A stretch of 63,772 nucleotides of DNA. Source: Synechococcaceae cyanobacterium SM2_3_2. Its GTDB lineage: Bacteria > Cyanobacteriota > Cyanobacteriia > Thermostichales > Thermostichaceae. Location of the stretch: assembly GCA_012031565.1 (NCBI GenBank), contig JAAUUM010000002.1:1-63772 (forward strand), given 5' to 3'. The notes below the pieces were generated by a model, which ran no database searches, was not told the origin of the DNA, and worked only from the letters and a program-made list of their open reading frames with translations. The translations under genes were made by a program, and so were the position numbers. This document shows, one piece after another, positions 35,940 through 45,050 of this stretch; position 1 is the stretch's first letter, and each line of letters begins with the position of its first letter.

Positions 35940-37754
35940 ATGCAGCAGCGTCGCATTCGGTGGAGTTTTCGCCTCATTGCCCTGGTTTTGATTGGCTTTT
36001 TGGCCGCTTGCGGACTGGCCTCTAGCCCTAACCTAATCCATTTAGGCCAGTCAACAGAGACTCAGGATCCACCTGCGGTTACCCTCTACTTTGATGGGGA
36101 TCCCACCACCTTTGCGATTGCTGACTTGACGGTTGCCCTAGCTCTCTTTTTGAATCCGAGTGCCACCACAGCTCAGATCCAACAGACGGGGCAGGATATT
36201 TTTGGGATCCAGCTCTCTCCAGATCAGATCACTGGATCCGGGCCGAACCCACTGGCCAATTTTGACCTTAATGGAGATGGCACTCCCGGCCAGATTCAGG
36301 ATTTAGGAGTCGCTTTGGCGGTGTTTTTGGGGGCAGACACTCCCAGCAGCGTCAACAGTATTTGTCAGGATGTGCTGGGTCTTTCCTGTAATGTCACCAG
36401 TTCTGCACAGTTGCCCCGTCCGGGTGCCACACCGTTTCCAGGATCCTCTAGCCCCAGCCCAAGTCCGGCTCCAGGGATCCCGACCATTGGTGTACCTCAA
36501 ACCATCAATGGATCTCTAACCACATCGGACGAGTTGGATCCAATCACGCTACCAGGAATCTTTTATAAAGATGACTATCGGTTGACTGGAGTAAATGTTG
36601 GCCAAGTGATTCGGATTAGCCTGATTAGCTCTCAATTTGATGCTTTTTTAGGAATTATCAATGCCGACAATGGCAATGTGATTGATTTCAATGATGATTT
36701 TGGTGGTAGTACCAATTCCCAACTAGATCTGGCCATTCAGTCTGGCGTTTCTTATTTGATCCGGGCCAGAACTTTTTCTGAACAAGAGGTGGGACAGTAC
36801 CAACTCACAACGGCTCTGGTGCCGATGATGCCCTCACCATCTCCCAATCCGGGATCCGGTGCTTTTAATATCGAAGTCGAGTTTATTGATAATAGTCTCA
36901 GTTCATCTCAGCGATCTATTGTTTTGCAGGCAGCCCGCCGCTGGGAGCAAATTATTACGGCTGATCTGCCGGATGCAACGGTGACCTTAGCTCAAGGATT
37001 TTGTAATGGCGGATTTCCACCGGTTGCCCTCAATAGCCGCCCTATAGACGATCTGCTCGTCCAAGTCACCGGGGCAAGACTTCTGAGTGGCCCAGGATCC
37101 CCTGGCGGCACCATTGGTCAGGGGGGGCCATGCGGGCCTTTGCGTCCTGCTGGCTCCGCATTTTTGCCGGTTCCCTACGGGCGTATCGCCTTGGATCCCT
37201 TCGATATCAGCACTTTGGAAACTGAAGGAGCACTGCTGACAACTGTTTTGCATGAGATGGGACATACATTAGGACTGGGGACTATTCCCAACTGGGATCC
37301 CCTCTTAACCAATGTCGGCACCAGCAATCCTCGTTTTCGAGGGCCACAGGCAATCGGTCGGTATAACACTTTGGGTGGAGCTGGAAATGTGCCAGTTGAA
37401 ATCCAGATTGAAGGGCATTGGCGGGAATCCTTGGGTAATGAGCTGATGGTACCCAGTTTTACATTTGGTCAAACCATTTCTCTTAGCCCGATCACTGCGG
37501 CTGCCATGACAGACTTGGGGTTTGGAGGGGTCAATATCAACCTAGCGGATCCTTATACCCTTCCTCCTGGTGGATTTCAGGTTGGGCCAGATGATTCTGA
37601 GGAGATTTATTATGGCGATGATATTGCTGATGGCCCCTACTTTCTGGATCCTTCTATGCTCGAAAGACAACAAAAAGTATCAGGTCAATTTGGCTTAGAG
37701 ACCTATTTACAGTCCCGCAAATCAGTAGAATCGGCCTACGCCGACAGGAGATGA
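35940..37754 (+). CDS. Secreted lipoprotein metalloprotease, leishmanolysin-like, with dockerin-like and PPC domains
   Basis: A 604-residue protein with a signal peptide and lipobox LAAC (Cys24). Residues about 45-155 hold two weak EF-hand/dockerin-like units (IADLTVALALFLNPSATTAQ, then DLNGDGTPGQIQDLGVALAVF). Residues about 175-285 form a bacterial PPC-like beta domain (LPGIFYKDDYRLTGVNVGQVIRI, then YLIRARTFSEQEVGQYQLT). From about 300 a gluzincin/metzincin core begins (FNIEVEFIDNSLSSSQRSIV, AARRWEQIITADLP), with the zinc motif HEMGHTLG near residue 438 and a distant third His in EGHWRESLGNELM about 50 residues later, as in leishmanolysin (M8) enzymes. Likely an extracellular protease. It ends seven bases before a small Cys-rich gene. 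Confidence 0.8.
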   Translation: MQQRRIRWSFRLIALVLIGFLAACGLASSPNLIHLGQSTETQDPPAVTLYFDGDPTTFAIADLTVALALFLNPSATTAQIQQTGQDIFGIQLSPDQITGSGPNPLANFDLNGDGTPGQIQDLGVALAVFLGADTPSSVNSICQDVLGLSCNVTSSAQLPRPGATPFPGSSSPSPSPAPGIPTIGVPQTINGSLTTSDELDPITLPGIFYKDDYRLTGVNVGQVIRISLISSQFDAFLGIINADNGNVIDFNDDFGGSTNSQLDLAIQSGVSYLIRARTFSEQEVGQYQLTTALVPMMPSPSPNPGSGAFNIEVEFIDNSLSSSQRSIVLQAARRWEQIITADLPDATVTLAQGFCNGGFPPVALNSRPIDDLLVQVTGARLLSGPGSPGGTIGQGGPCGPLRPAGSAFLPVPYGRIALDPFDISTLETEGALLTTVLHEMGHTLGLGTIPNWDPLLTNVGTSNPRFRGPQAIGRYNTLGGAGNVPVEIQIEGHWRESLGNELMVPSFTFGQTISLSPITAAAMTDLGFGGVNINLADPYTLPPGGFQVGPDDSEEIYYGDDIADGPYFLDPSMLERQQKVSGQFGLETYLQSRKSVESAYADRR

Positions 37755-37760
37755 ATAGCT

Positions 37761-37961
37761 ATGAATCGTCGTTCTCTGCTCAATCTTGGGATCCAACTGT
37801 TACCCACACTGGCCCTGTTGGATTCTTTGTCTCGCTCCACGGAGGATCCGGCTGTTTGTTGGGCCTGTCAGCAGGGCATAGCGCATGAGTGTGAGGGTCA
37901 CCAGTTGGTAAGGCTGGATCCCTCAATGCCTACCGAGCGCAAAGTTGCTGGATCCTGTTGA
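37761..37961 (+). CDS. Small Cys-rich secreted protein downstream of the metalloprotease
   Basis: A 66-residue protein, MNRRSLLNLGIQLLPTLALL, with a positively charged N-terminus and hydrophobic stretch like a short signal sequence, followed by a CxxC segment (CWACQQGIAHECEG) with a third Cys, and a last Cys at the C-terminus. GGAG lies ten bases before the ATG, seven bases after the protease stop. I do not recognise a family; it may be an inhibitor, a chaperone or a metal-binding companion of the protease, but this is inference. Confidence 0.5.
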   Translation: MNRRSLLNLGIQLLPTLALLDSLSRSTEDPAVCWACQQGIAHECEGHQLVRLDPSMPTERKVAGSC

Positions 37962-38013
37962 CAGCGATAAAACTGAATAGCTATTGTATTAAAGCATTGC
38001 AGTTAAGCGGCAA

Positions 38014-38085
38014 TGGGGCATCGCCAAGCGGTAAGGCACCTGGTTTTGGTCCAGGCATTCGGTGGTTCGAATCCATCTGCCCCAG
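38014..38085 (+). tRNA. tRNA-Gln (TTG)
   Basis: Plus-strand tRNA with acceptor TGGGGCA/TGCCCCA, discriminator G, D-arm GCCAAGCGGTAAGGC, anticodon stem-loop CCTGG-TTTTGGT-CCAGG giving anticodon TTG, and T-arm GGTGG-TTCGAAT-CCATC. The U-A first acceptor pair is typical of tRNA-Gln. CCA is not encoded. Confidence 0.95.
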
Positions 38086-38151
38086 TTCAAAAGTTCAAGA
38101 ATAGATAGAAAAAAATAGATAGGACAAAAAAGAGTGATGGTTCAAAAGATC

Positions 38152-38179
38152 AAAGCTCTTTCTCAAAGGCGGGCTTTTT
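38152..38179 (+). terminator. Intrinsic terminator after tRNA-Gln
   Basis: Stem AAAGCTC (38152-38158) pairs with GGGCTTT (38171-38177, one wobble) and is followed by T residues. Confidence 0.6.
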
Positions 38180-38283
38180 AGCAAACTATGGGCTGATGTT
38201 GACTGGTAATCCCTGGTGCAGAATTGGGTAGGTCAGACAGGAGGCTTACCCCTTTTGTCTGTAGTTGGTAGATTTATGCTGTG

Positions 38284-38325
38284 AGCACCCGCTAAGACTT
38301 AGCTAGCACCCGCTAAGTCTTAGCT
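38284..38325. repeat. 21-bp tandem duplication at the 3' end of the M23 gene
   Basis: Two copies of a 21-base segment (AGCACCCGCTAAG(A/T)CTTAGCT) in a row; the second copy includes the last codon and stop (TAA) of the M23 peptidase gene on the minus strand, so the gene end has been duplicated. Confidence 0.9.
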
Positions 38326-39321
38326 AATGGAGGCTAGCGAGATGGTGAGGTCTTCCAGACTATCTGTGGCCACCCAGTTACCGCCGTCAGTGCGGTGCCA
38401 CACCTCAAAATGAAGATGGGGGCCGGTCACCATTCCAGTTGCACCCACATACCCGATGACATCCCCTTGCCTGACCCGTTGGCCCGCCACCGCCACCACA
38501 GCAGACATATGGCCATAGCGAGTGCGCTGATAGGCGCTATTGGCTAGGGATACCGCATTCCCCAGCCCTCCCATCGGGCCAGCTGCAACGATCTCGCCCG
38601 AGAAAGCGGCCAAGACGGGCATTCCCTCCGGTGCCCCCAGGTCAACTCCCTGGTGAAACTCCTGGGTGCCAGTGATGGGATGGATCCTGAGGCCAAATTG
38701 AGAGGTGATGGGCACTGAGATGGGCAGGGGATAGAGCAATCTCTCAGCACTGGGATCCCTGGCTGCAAGGTTCTCAGACTCTTCGGCCTCGGCTTCCTGG
38801 GCGGCCAATTCTGCTTCACTGATAGGGGTGATGATCTCCAGACCCCGATTGGGGGTGATGCGATAGGTGGTGCCGCTGGATCGCTCGATAAAGACCACGG
38901 GCACTGAGCGATGCCCCTCTTCTCCATCAGCAAGGTCAGGCAGGGGCTCCACTACTACTTGGTGACCCAGATCCACTTCTAAGTTTTCCAGCCCCTCAAT
39001 CTGATCCACCGCAATGAAGGGATCCAAGGGAAAATCGGCCTCCACCAGGTCGGCAGTATCAATGGAGGGGCTAACCTGTGGTGGAGCAGGCAACAGATCG
39101 GCAGAGGATTGGGCATGGCTATGGGCGAGACCCATGAGTCCCCAAAGCAGTAGCATCGTCACTCCTCCCACCAGCAGCAGTCGCCCCCAAGTGGCTAGAC
39201 GACGGTTAAACCGGAAGGCCCGTAGCCTCACGGAAGGGGAATGTGGTGGCGTCAAGGGGGGAAGTTGAGGTCTCACAGACGGTTGGGGCCTCTTAGCAAC
39301 ATTAAGACTACAGCAGATCAA
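38320..39321 (-). CDS. M23-family peptidoglycan endopeptidase (LytM-like), membrane-anchored
   Basis: A 333-residue protein. A membrane segment near residues 48-68 (LLLVGGVTMLLLWGLMGLAH) follows a basic N-terminus. The middle region is an acidic Pro-rich stalk. The LytM/M23 domain at about 210-320 has FGLRIHPITGTQEFHQGVDLG (first zinc His and Asp), TRYGHMSAV and GPHLHFEVW (HxH motif). Active M23 domains cleave peptide cross-links of peptidoglycan and need these residues; all are present. It overlaps birA by 14 bases and is last in the gloA-birA-M23 cluster. Confidence 0.9.
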   Translation of the reverse strand: MICCSLNVAKRPQPSVRPQLPPLTPPHSPSVRLRAFRFNRRLATWGRLLLVGGVTMLLLWGLMGLAHSHAQSSADLLPAPPQVSPSIDTADLVEADFPLDPFIAVDQIEGLENLEVDLGHQVVVEPLPDLADGEEGHRSVPVVFIERSSGTTYRITPNRGLEIITPISEAELAAQEAEAEESENLAARDPSAERLLYPLPISVPITSQFGLRIHPITGTQEFHQGVDLGAPEGMPVLAAFSGEIVAAGPMGGLGNAVSLANSAYQRTRYGHMSAVVAVAGQRVRQGDVIGYVGATGMVTGPHLHFEVWHRTDGGNWVATDSLEDLTISLASIS

Positions 39322-40156
39322 GCGGGGTTAGAGCCTGAAGGGGATCCGAGCTGGCATAGCCCAGACTGACTTGGCCGGGATGAACCCATTGTTCCCCCGT
39401 ATGTGTTTGTATCCTCAAGTCCGCTGACTTTGCAACACCCAAAACCGTGCCCTTGAGAACGCTTGGATCCCCTGCCGAAGTTTCAAGGGTGCGCCCGCGA
39501 TGCCAGAGCCAGTTGTTGTAGTCCGGCAACATGGGATCCAATCCCTGCTGCTGCCAGATGAGATAGCCCCGCTCGATCCCCGTCAAAACGTGAGCGGCAA
39601 CTGCGGTCAAGTCCACTGGCGAGCCGGTCAGTTGGGCCAACGACATGCCTTCAGGCGGAGCATTATTGACATTCAGCCCGACGCCAGCCACCACCCCCTG
39701 CAACTGGGATCCCTGCCATCGAGCCTGGGTCAGGATCCCGGCCAGCTTGTGGCCTTGGATGACCAGATCATTGGGCCACTTGACCCCAATCGCCGCGGCC
39801 ACCTCAGCTGCGTAGGCTTGGCGACAAAACTGCTTCAGGTGGGAGGCAATGCCCCAACCCAGAGCCACGGTGAGTTGGCTAAGTTGATCGAGATCCTGGT
39901 GAGGAGTGAGCAATACAGAAAGATAGAGCCCACCCGACGAGGAATGCCAGTGGCGATCGTGTTGGCCGCGTCCCCCACTTTGGCGGGCTGCCACGACGGT
40001 GATCCCCTCCGGTAAAGCTAGGGATCCCGTGCGTAGCCAGTCCATTAGCACCCGATTGGTGGAGTCGATGACGCTCCATTGGATCAGATGATGTCCACAG
40101 AACTCCGTCTTGAGCTGGGTTTGAAGACTGCGCCGCAGCCTACCGGGATCCAGCAT
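39308..40156 (-). CDS. birA: Biotin-[acetyl-CoA-carboxylase] ligase
   Basis: A 282-residue monofunctional biotin ligase without a DNA-binding N-domain. Motifs: QWSVIDSTNRVLMDWL, the biotinyl-AMP loop SGGRGQHDRHWHSSSGGLYLS (GRGQ instead of the usual GRGR, a conservative change), IGVKWPNDLVI and KLAGILTQ. It attaches biotin to the carrier of acetyl-CoA carboxylase. It starts two bases after the gloA stop and overlaps the M23 gene, so these three are probably one transcript. Confidence 0.92.
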   Translation of the reverse strand: MLDPGRLRRSLQTQLKTEFCGHHLIQWSVIDSTNRVLMDWLRTGSLALPEGITVVAARQSGGRGQHDRHWHSSSGGLYLSVLLTPHQDLDQLSQLTVALGWGIASHLKQFCRQAYAAEVAAAIGVKWPNDLVIQGHKLAGILTQARWQGSQLQGVVAGVGLNVNNAPPEGMSLAQLTGSPVDLTAVAAHVLTGIERGYLIWQQQGLDPMLPDYNNWLWHRGRTLETSAGDPSVLKGTVLGVAKSADLRIQTHTGEQWVHPGQVSLGYASSDPLQALTPLDLL

Positions 40157-40158
40157 TT

Positions 40159-40587
40159 TTAGGAGACAGCTGCCGCTACTTTTTCTTCCGAGACATCGGC
40201 GGGGGCACTCTGTTGGATCAGCTCGATCTTGTAACCATCCGGATCCTCAATAAAAGCAATCTCGGATCCCCCGTGCTTCATGGGCCCTGGCTCGCGGGAG
40301 ACTTTGCCCCCCAGTGCTTTGATCCGGTCGCAGGTGCCATAGATATCCTCGACCCCGAGGGCGATGTGTCCATAGCCATCCCCCAAAGTGTAGAAGCTGG
40401 TGCCCCAGTTGTGAGTCAGCTCGATCACGGCCCCTTCAGCCTCGGAACCATAACCCACAAAAGCCAGCGTAAATTCACCGCTGGGGAAGTCCTTGCGGCG
40501 CAGCAGAGTCATCCCCAATACATCGCAATAAAAGGCCAAAGAGCGATCGAGATCGCCAACCCGGAACATGGTGTGGAGTAGTCGCAT
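40159..40587 (-). CDS. gloA: Lactoylglutathione lyase (glyoxalase I)
   Basis: A 142-residue vicinal-oxygen-chelate enzyme, [17 protein letters not shown]. The four metal ligands fall at the positions known for bacterial glyoxalase I: His5, Glu56 ([10 protein letters not shown]), His74 (GYGHIALGV) and Glu122 (GYKIELIQ). It converts the methylglyoxal-glutathione adduct to S-lactoylglutathione; bacterial enzymes of this type are usually nickel-dependent. First gene of the gloA-birA-M23 cluster. Confidence 0.95.
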   Translation of the reverse strand: MRLLHTMFRVGDLDRSLAFYCDVLGMTLLRRKDFPSGEFTLAFVGYGSEAEGAVIELTHNWGTSFYTLGDGYGHIALGVEDIYGTCDRIKALGGKVSREPGPMKHGGSEIAFIEDPDGYKIELIQQSAPADVSEEKVAAAVS

Positions 40588-40844
40588 AGATCATCATCCA
40601 ACGGTTATTCGGCTTTATCTTAGCGGTTGTCTTTCTGGGTTCCCAAGGACTTCAGGGATCCCTAAAATCAGCGGTGCCGCATCCGATGGACAGAAGATGA
40701 AATCCAGATCAAATCGGAGGCGAACATGAAAAGTCATCAGGGAGAGGAATGCTTCAGGCGCACTTGATGAAGGTATGTTTGCCTCAACTGGCCCGGTTCG
40801 TTTCAGACCTGTGCCTTCTGCCGTTCCACTGTCTTTTCTTCCAA

Positions 40845-41099
40845 TCAAAGCCTCGGGATCCTGTGATTTTTTCTGGCTGGAGGTTGGAGTTGTCGGATTT
40901 TAGGATTTGAGGAAGGACTACTATAAAACACCAGTCGCGTCGAGGCGCTCACAACGCCAGCTCTAATAATGACCGCAAGGGTAAGAATCTCACGATACCA
41001 GAACAATCCAGTGGCAATCCCCCAGAATAGTTTTGTGTAGGTGACGGAGGCAATAGTTGCAAGTGAGGCACGATAAAAGGCCCGCACCGTTAGATGCAA
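40845..41099 (-). pseudogene. Remnant of an EamA/DMT-family transporter (C-terminal fragment)
   Basis: An 84-codon minus-strand frame, of which residues 1-60 (RASLATIASVTYTKLFWGIA, then FWYREILTLAVIIRAGVV) match the last repeats of drug/metabolite transporters, including the E near the end of a helix. The N-terminal nine tenths of a transporter is missing and stops precede it. Its start overlaps a 13-bp tandem repeat (AACCGTTAGATGC, 41087-41120). The rest of the spacer from 40588 to 41173 shows no other gene. Confidence 0.45.
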
Positions 41100-41173
41100 C
41101 CGTTAGATGCAACCGTTAGATTTACTGGTCTTATTTCAACCGGGATCGGGGATCCCTTCGCCGCTGTCCTGCC

Positions 41174-42259
41174 TCAGCCCAGATTGCCCAGGGCATCCCG
41201 CAACACGGTCAAAATGGGATCCTGTTCTAGTCGGGCGCGATAGGTGTCAAACTCCAACTCCAGAGCCCGCTGCAACGCACTCAGCGCCTCTTGAAGTTTT
41301 TCCTGCTGAACCAGGGTGCAGGCTTTTTGATAATGGGCCTCGCCACTATTGGGATCCCAGGCCAAAGCTCGATCAAAATCCTCAATGGCCAAGGCATCAA
41401 ACCCCAGTTCTCCCATAGCAATGCCCCGATAGATCCAGATGCGGGGTTGCTTGGGATCCAACTCCAGTGAACGATCGAGACTTTCCACCGCCTCCATCAG
41501 AGATCGCTGTCGCAACAGGCCGAGGCCCTGGCTGGCCCACACCTGCGCCTGCTGGGGATCCCGACTGAGGGATTGAGCATAGCTGGCGAGGGCATCCTCT
41601 GGGCGGTCGAGCTTGCTCAGCACCAGCCCGCGTCGATACCAGACCTCAGGATCTGCGGCATTCAACGCTAACGCTTGGTCATAGCTGGCCAGGGATCCCT
41701 CTGGATCTCCCAGACGAGCCAAGGCTAGTCCGTGGCCAAACCAGGTTTCGGCGCTATCAGGGTTAAGGGTGAGGGCGCGCTCGTAGGCAAGGCGGGCCTC
41801 GGTGAGCCGATCCAGTTGGCGCAGACAGTTGGCCCGATTGAAACAGGCCACGAAGAAATCTGGCTGTTGGCGCAGCGCCTGCTCAAAACTCTGGAGCGCC
41901 TCTTGAAATCGCCCTTGATCTTCTAATATCAAGCCCCGATTGTTCCAAGCTTCCACCAATCCCGGATCCTGGGCTAAGGCGAGGTCATAGGATCCCAATG
42001 CTGCTGCGGCATCCCCAGCATTTTCTCGCCGTACCGCCTCGTTGTAGTGGTCGATGGCGGTGATGTCAGAGTCAATCTCACTCTCCCAGGTCGCCACCTC
42101 TCGATCTAGGGCTGCTGAGGGATCCCGTTGTTCTTTCTGGGTCGGACGAACTTTACGAGAGGGCCAGAAACGCCAGCCCACCCAACCGACCAGCCCTAAC
42201 AAGAACAGGGCTATCAATAGCTGGCTGGTGAGATCAAGAGTATTCACGACGGGATCCAC
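41174..42259 (-). CDS. Membrane-anchored tetratricopeptide-repeat protein
   Basis: A 361-residue protein with one N-terminal membrane segment (residues 12-32, SQLLIALFLLGLVGWVGWRF) and a basic stretch, followed by about eight consecutive TPRs from residue 68 (IDHYNEAVRRENAGDAAAAL, LVEAWNNRGLILEDQGRFQEAL, SAETWFGHGLALARLGDPEGSL, EVWYRRGLVLSKLDRPEDAL and so on) to about 320. The family organises protein complexes; no enzyme is attached. No partner gene next to it. Confidence 0.9.
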   Translation of the reverse strand: MDPVVNTLDLTSQLLIALFLLGLVGWVGWRFWPSRKVRPTQKEQRDPSAALDREVATWESEIDSDITAIDHYNEAVRRENAGDAAAALGSYDLALAQDPGLVEAWNNRGLILEDQGRFQEALQSFEQALRQQPDFFVACFNRANCLRQLDRLTEARLAYERALTLNPDSAETWFGHGLALARLGDPEGSLASYDQALALNAADPEVWYRRGLVLSKLDRPEDALASYAQSLSRDPQQAQVWASQGLGLLRQRSLMEAVESLDRSLELDPKQPRIWIYRGIAMGELGFDALAIEDFDRALAWDPNSGEAHYQKACTLVQQEKLQEALSALQRALELEFDTYRARLEQDPILTVLRDALGNLG

Positions 42260-42629
42260 TTTATGTCATTTCTGGGGTGTCATCTTATACTAAGCCAAGA
42301 TGAAGTAGGGCATAATGAGGGGCCAAGTAAAGCTATTTAAGCCTATAGCCCCTTCGTTTTTCGATGAGGGGATGGCTTGCCAACATCCTGTAAAGCCCCA
42401 AACTGTCAAGGTGAGGGACGATTACAAATGCTTTGGTTTGCTAACCCGAATCGCGCACTTTGAGGACGGAGAAGATGTCAAGATTTCAAAGATAATCGCA
42501 CTGCTCCCCCCAAGGAAAACTGGGATCCACCTAATACGGATTAATACGGATCCCCAAGTTGGCCTTATGATATTTGAGCTAACGACTATTCTGCCGAAGC
42601 ATTTCAAGAGCCGCTGGAGGGATCAGAGC
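42260..42629. other. Divergent spacer upstream of the aminotransferase
   Basis: No gene. The aminotransferase frame is open through it, but only downstream of 42630 matches the family. A 10-bp duplication TAATACGGAT lies at 42532-42551. Confidence 0.6.
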
Positions 42630-43790
42630 GTGAAAGATAAATTAATGTTGATGTTGCCTGGGCCAACCCCAGTACCTGAAAGTGCTCTCTTAGCTCTGGC
42701 TCGTGCCCCAATGGGCCACCGCAGCAAAGACTTTACGGCCATTTTGGAGGAAGTTAGCGAAAATCTACGCTGGTTGCACCAGACCCATTCTGATGTCTTA
42801 ATTTTTAGCGCCAGTGGCACTGGGGCAATGGAAGCGGGTTTGGTCAATGTTCTTAGTCCTGGGGATCGCGTCCTCTGCGGCGTCAATGGCAAATTCGGCG
42901 AACGCTGGGCTGATATGGCCGATACGTTTGGCCTCCAATGTGAGCGAGTGGAAACGGAATGGGGCGTTCCCTACGATGTGGACACCTTCCGCTCCAAGCT
43001 GGAGGCAGATACCGAAAAAACCATCAAGGCTGTCATTCTCACCCACAGTGAAACCTCCACAGGGGTGGCCAATGACATTGAGTCCATTGCCAAGTCCGTC
43101 AAAGCTCATGGGGAAGCCCTGACCATTGTGGATGGGGTGACCAGTATCGGGGCCATGCCCGTCAAGATGGATGAATGGGGACTGGATATCGTTGCTTCGG
43201 GATCCCAGAAAGGCTACATGATTCCCCCTGGGTTAGGCTTTACAGCCGTGAGCGAGCGAGCCATGCACGTGGCCAAACAAGCCAAACTGCCGAAATTTTA
43301 CTGGAGTTTTGATTTAGCCAAAAAAAATCTGGCCAAGGGCACTACCCCCTTCACTCCTGCTGTCAATATGATTTATGCCTTGCAAGTTAGCTTGGCCATG
43401 ATGAAGGCGGAAGGACTTGAGGCCATCTTCAGTCGCCATGCCCAGCTCTCGGCGGCCACGATTGCCGGGGTTAAGGCTTTGGGGCTGAAACTGCTGGTTC
43501 AACCCGAATCTGCTGCCAGCCCTGCGGTAACGGCTGTGTGGTCACCCGAGGGCATCGATGCTGATAAGGTTCGTGGCGTGCTCAGCAAGCAGTTTGATAT
43601 TGTCACAGCAGCAGGTCAAGATCACCTCAAGGGCAAAATCTTCCGTATCGGCCACCTCGGCTTTATCAGTCCCCGCGATGTGTTGATGACGATGGCAACT
43701 CTGGAGTCAGCCCTCAATACTGTCGGGTACACCGACTTTACGGCTGGATCAGCAGTAAAAGCGGCGGCTGACGTTTTGGCTAACGCCTAG
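42630..43790 (+). CDS. Alanine/serine-glyoxylate aminotransferase family protein
   Basis: About 386 residues from the GTG at 42630, which has GGAGG nine bases upstream; the open frame starts at 42315 but family members begin MKDKLMLMLPGPTPVPE. Motifs: RAPMGHRSKDF, FSASGTGAMEAGLVNVLSPGD, HSETSTGVANDI, DGVTSIGAMPVKMDEWGLDI and ASGSQKGYMIPPGL (Lys of the PLP Schiff base). The family transfers an amino group to glyoxylate, making glycine, and is used in photorespiration and serine metabolism. Close by is the RuBisCO operon, which produces the 2-phosphoglycolate that feeds this route. It has few GGATCC copies. Confidence 0.9.
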   Translation: MKDKLMLMLPGPTPVPESALLALARAPMGHRSKDFTAILEEVSENLRWLHQTHSDVLIFSASGTGAMEAGLVNVLSPGDRVLCGVNGKFGERWADMADTFGLQCERVETEWGVPYDVDTFRSKLEADTEKTIKAVILTHSETSTGVANDIESIAKSVKAHGEALTIVDGVTSIGAMPVKMDEWGLDIVASGSQKGYMIPPGLGFTAVSERAMHVAKQAKLPKFYWSFDLAKKNLAKGTTPFTPAVNMIYALQVSLAMMKAEGLEAIFSRHAQLSAATIAGVKALGLKLLVQPESAASPAVTAVWSPEGIDADKVRGVLSKQFDIVTAAGQDHLKGKIFRIGHLGFISPRDVLMTMATLESALNTVGYTDFTAGSAVKAAADVLANA

Positions 43791-43805
43791 TGCTCGACAG
43801 CGTCA

Positions 43806-43887
43806 ACTTACTGACCACTTACTTACCAACCACTTACTTACTAACGACCACTTACTGACCACCACTTACTAACAACAATAACCAACA
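43806..43887. repeat. Degenerate tandem repeat CCACTTACTNAC
   Basis: Five to six imperfect 11-13-base units (CCACTTACTTAC, CCACTTACTGAC and similar) right after the aminotransferase gene. It is followed by a 15-bp duplication (AGCTAACATCAAGAT, about 43927-43955). Nothing else is seen in the 43791-44149 spacer. Confidence 0.75.
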
Positions 43888-44149
43888 ACGATGAGGAGTA
43901 TGAGCACCTTGCCTAGGCTGACCATAGCTAACATCAAGATAGCCAACATCAAGGATGACTAACCCTCCGTCATGAAGGGAAGTGAAATAAGCAAGTCTGC
44001 AACGGCAGGGATCCCAAAGTGTGTCAAGCCTGACATGGCAGTTTGGGTACCCTATGTCTATGATGAGGTTGTATTTGTTTCTAATTGTTACAGATACATC
44101 TGTTGACTAGATTAAAGGCTGCTTTTTTTGCTATCTCATCCTTGGTCTT

Positions 44150-44818
44150 ATGGTCTCTAGTTTGGACACATCGGTTATTGCCTCTCATCGTCGTCAGGCT
44201 TTGATCAAGGCTTGGGAAGGGTTCAGCTCCACCTCTTGCCCTGATCAGTTTAATTTTCATCTCCACAGCATCTGTTCAGATGGATCCCTGCACCCGTTGG
44301 AGGTGTTGGATCAGGCTCGGAGCTTGGGGTTGCAAGGCTTTACCCTGACTGATCACCATACCGTAGAAGGCTATGAGACGATTCTGGCCCATCTGGTCGC
44401 TGGGGATCCCCATGTTTGGGTTGGGATGGAGATCACCGCTGATCTGATCGGTACTGAGGTTCACATCCTGGGATTCGACTTTAATCCGGCTCATTCGGCG
44501 CTAGAGCCTTACCTCCAGGGCATGGCTGTGCCACGAGCTACCGCCACTGATGTGATCAAAGCCATCCATCAAGCCAATGGCTTGGCCGTACTGGCCCATC
44601 CCTTTCGCTATACCCGAACAGGCGAAGAGTTAATCAAAGCTGCTGTCCAGCGGGGCATGGATGGAATCGAAGCCTACTACGCCTACCGCAATAATCCATC
44701 TCCCTGGAAGCCTACGCTCGATCGAACTCAGATTGCCGAAGCACTGGCGCACCAGCATCGACTTTACAAAACGGGTGGCACAGATACCCACGGACTTGAT
44801 ATCACTCGCCGTATTTAG
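44150..44818 (+). CDS. PHP-domain phosphoesterase
   Basis: A 222-residue protein of the PHP family: FNFHLHSICSDGSLHPLEV (HxH and the D of the metal site), LTDHHTVEGYETI, GMEITADLIGTEVHILGFDFN and LAVLAHPFRYTRTGEELI, ending with GGTDTHGLDITRR. These are the metal-binding segments of cyanobacterial PHP phosphoesterases, some of which act on nucleoside 3',5'-bisphosphates or on histidinol phosphate-like substrates; the substrate is not settled. It starts at ATG 44150 and ends about 230 bases from the rbcS end. Confidence 0.88.
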   Translation: MVSSLDTSVIASHRRQALIKAWEGFSSTSCPDQFNFHLHSICSDGSLHPLEVLDQARSLGLQGFTLTDHHTVEGYETILAHLVAGDPHVWVGMEITADLIGTEVHILGFDFNPAHSALEPYLQGMAVPRATATDVIKAIHQANGLAVLAHPFRYTRTGEELIKAAVQRGMDGIEAYYAYRNNPSPWKPTLDRTQIAEALAHQHRLYKTGGTDTHGLDITRRI

Positions 44819-44991
44819 CAACAAGTGGGACAGTTCCGTCCTCTACCAAAATAGTGAGCGCCGGGATGAAAGATGTTTTGGCAGACTGCAATTCTTGGTT
44901 GAAGATTGCCTTGGGCTTCAAAGGTGATCTAAATTCAGCTATCAATAGTAAAGATGCAATAGTCAAGATGAAACAGTCAAGATTACAAAAT

Positions 44992-45022
44992 AAGCCCCAG
45001 ATCCACTTGGGATCCAGGGCTT
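44992..45022 (-). terminator. Terminator of the rbc operon, stem formed around GGATCC
   Basis: On the minus strand, AAGCCCTGGATCC pairs with GGATCTGGGGCTT around the loop CAAGT, followed by ATTTTG. The hairpin lies 29 bases after the rbcS stop; its stem contains the GGATCC palindrome half-sites. Confidence 0.75.
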
Positions 45023-45050
45023 GTGAGGGCACAGATGGCTTGAGCAAGTT

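Noticed and set aside
40615-40848. 77-codon minus-strand frame between gloA and the transporter remnant
   Set aside because: No similarity, irregular composition and no ribosome binding site.
43806-43887. CRISPR-like repeat array after the aminotransferase
   Set aside because: Units are short, degenerate and unspaced.
44802-45047. Open frames across the PHP-rbcS spacer
   Set aside because: They overlap the rbc operon terminator and show no protein features.
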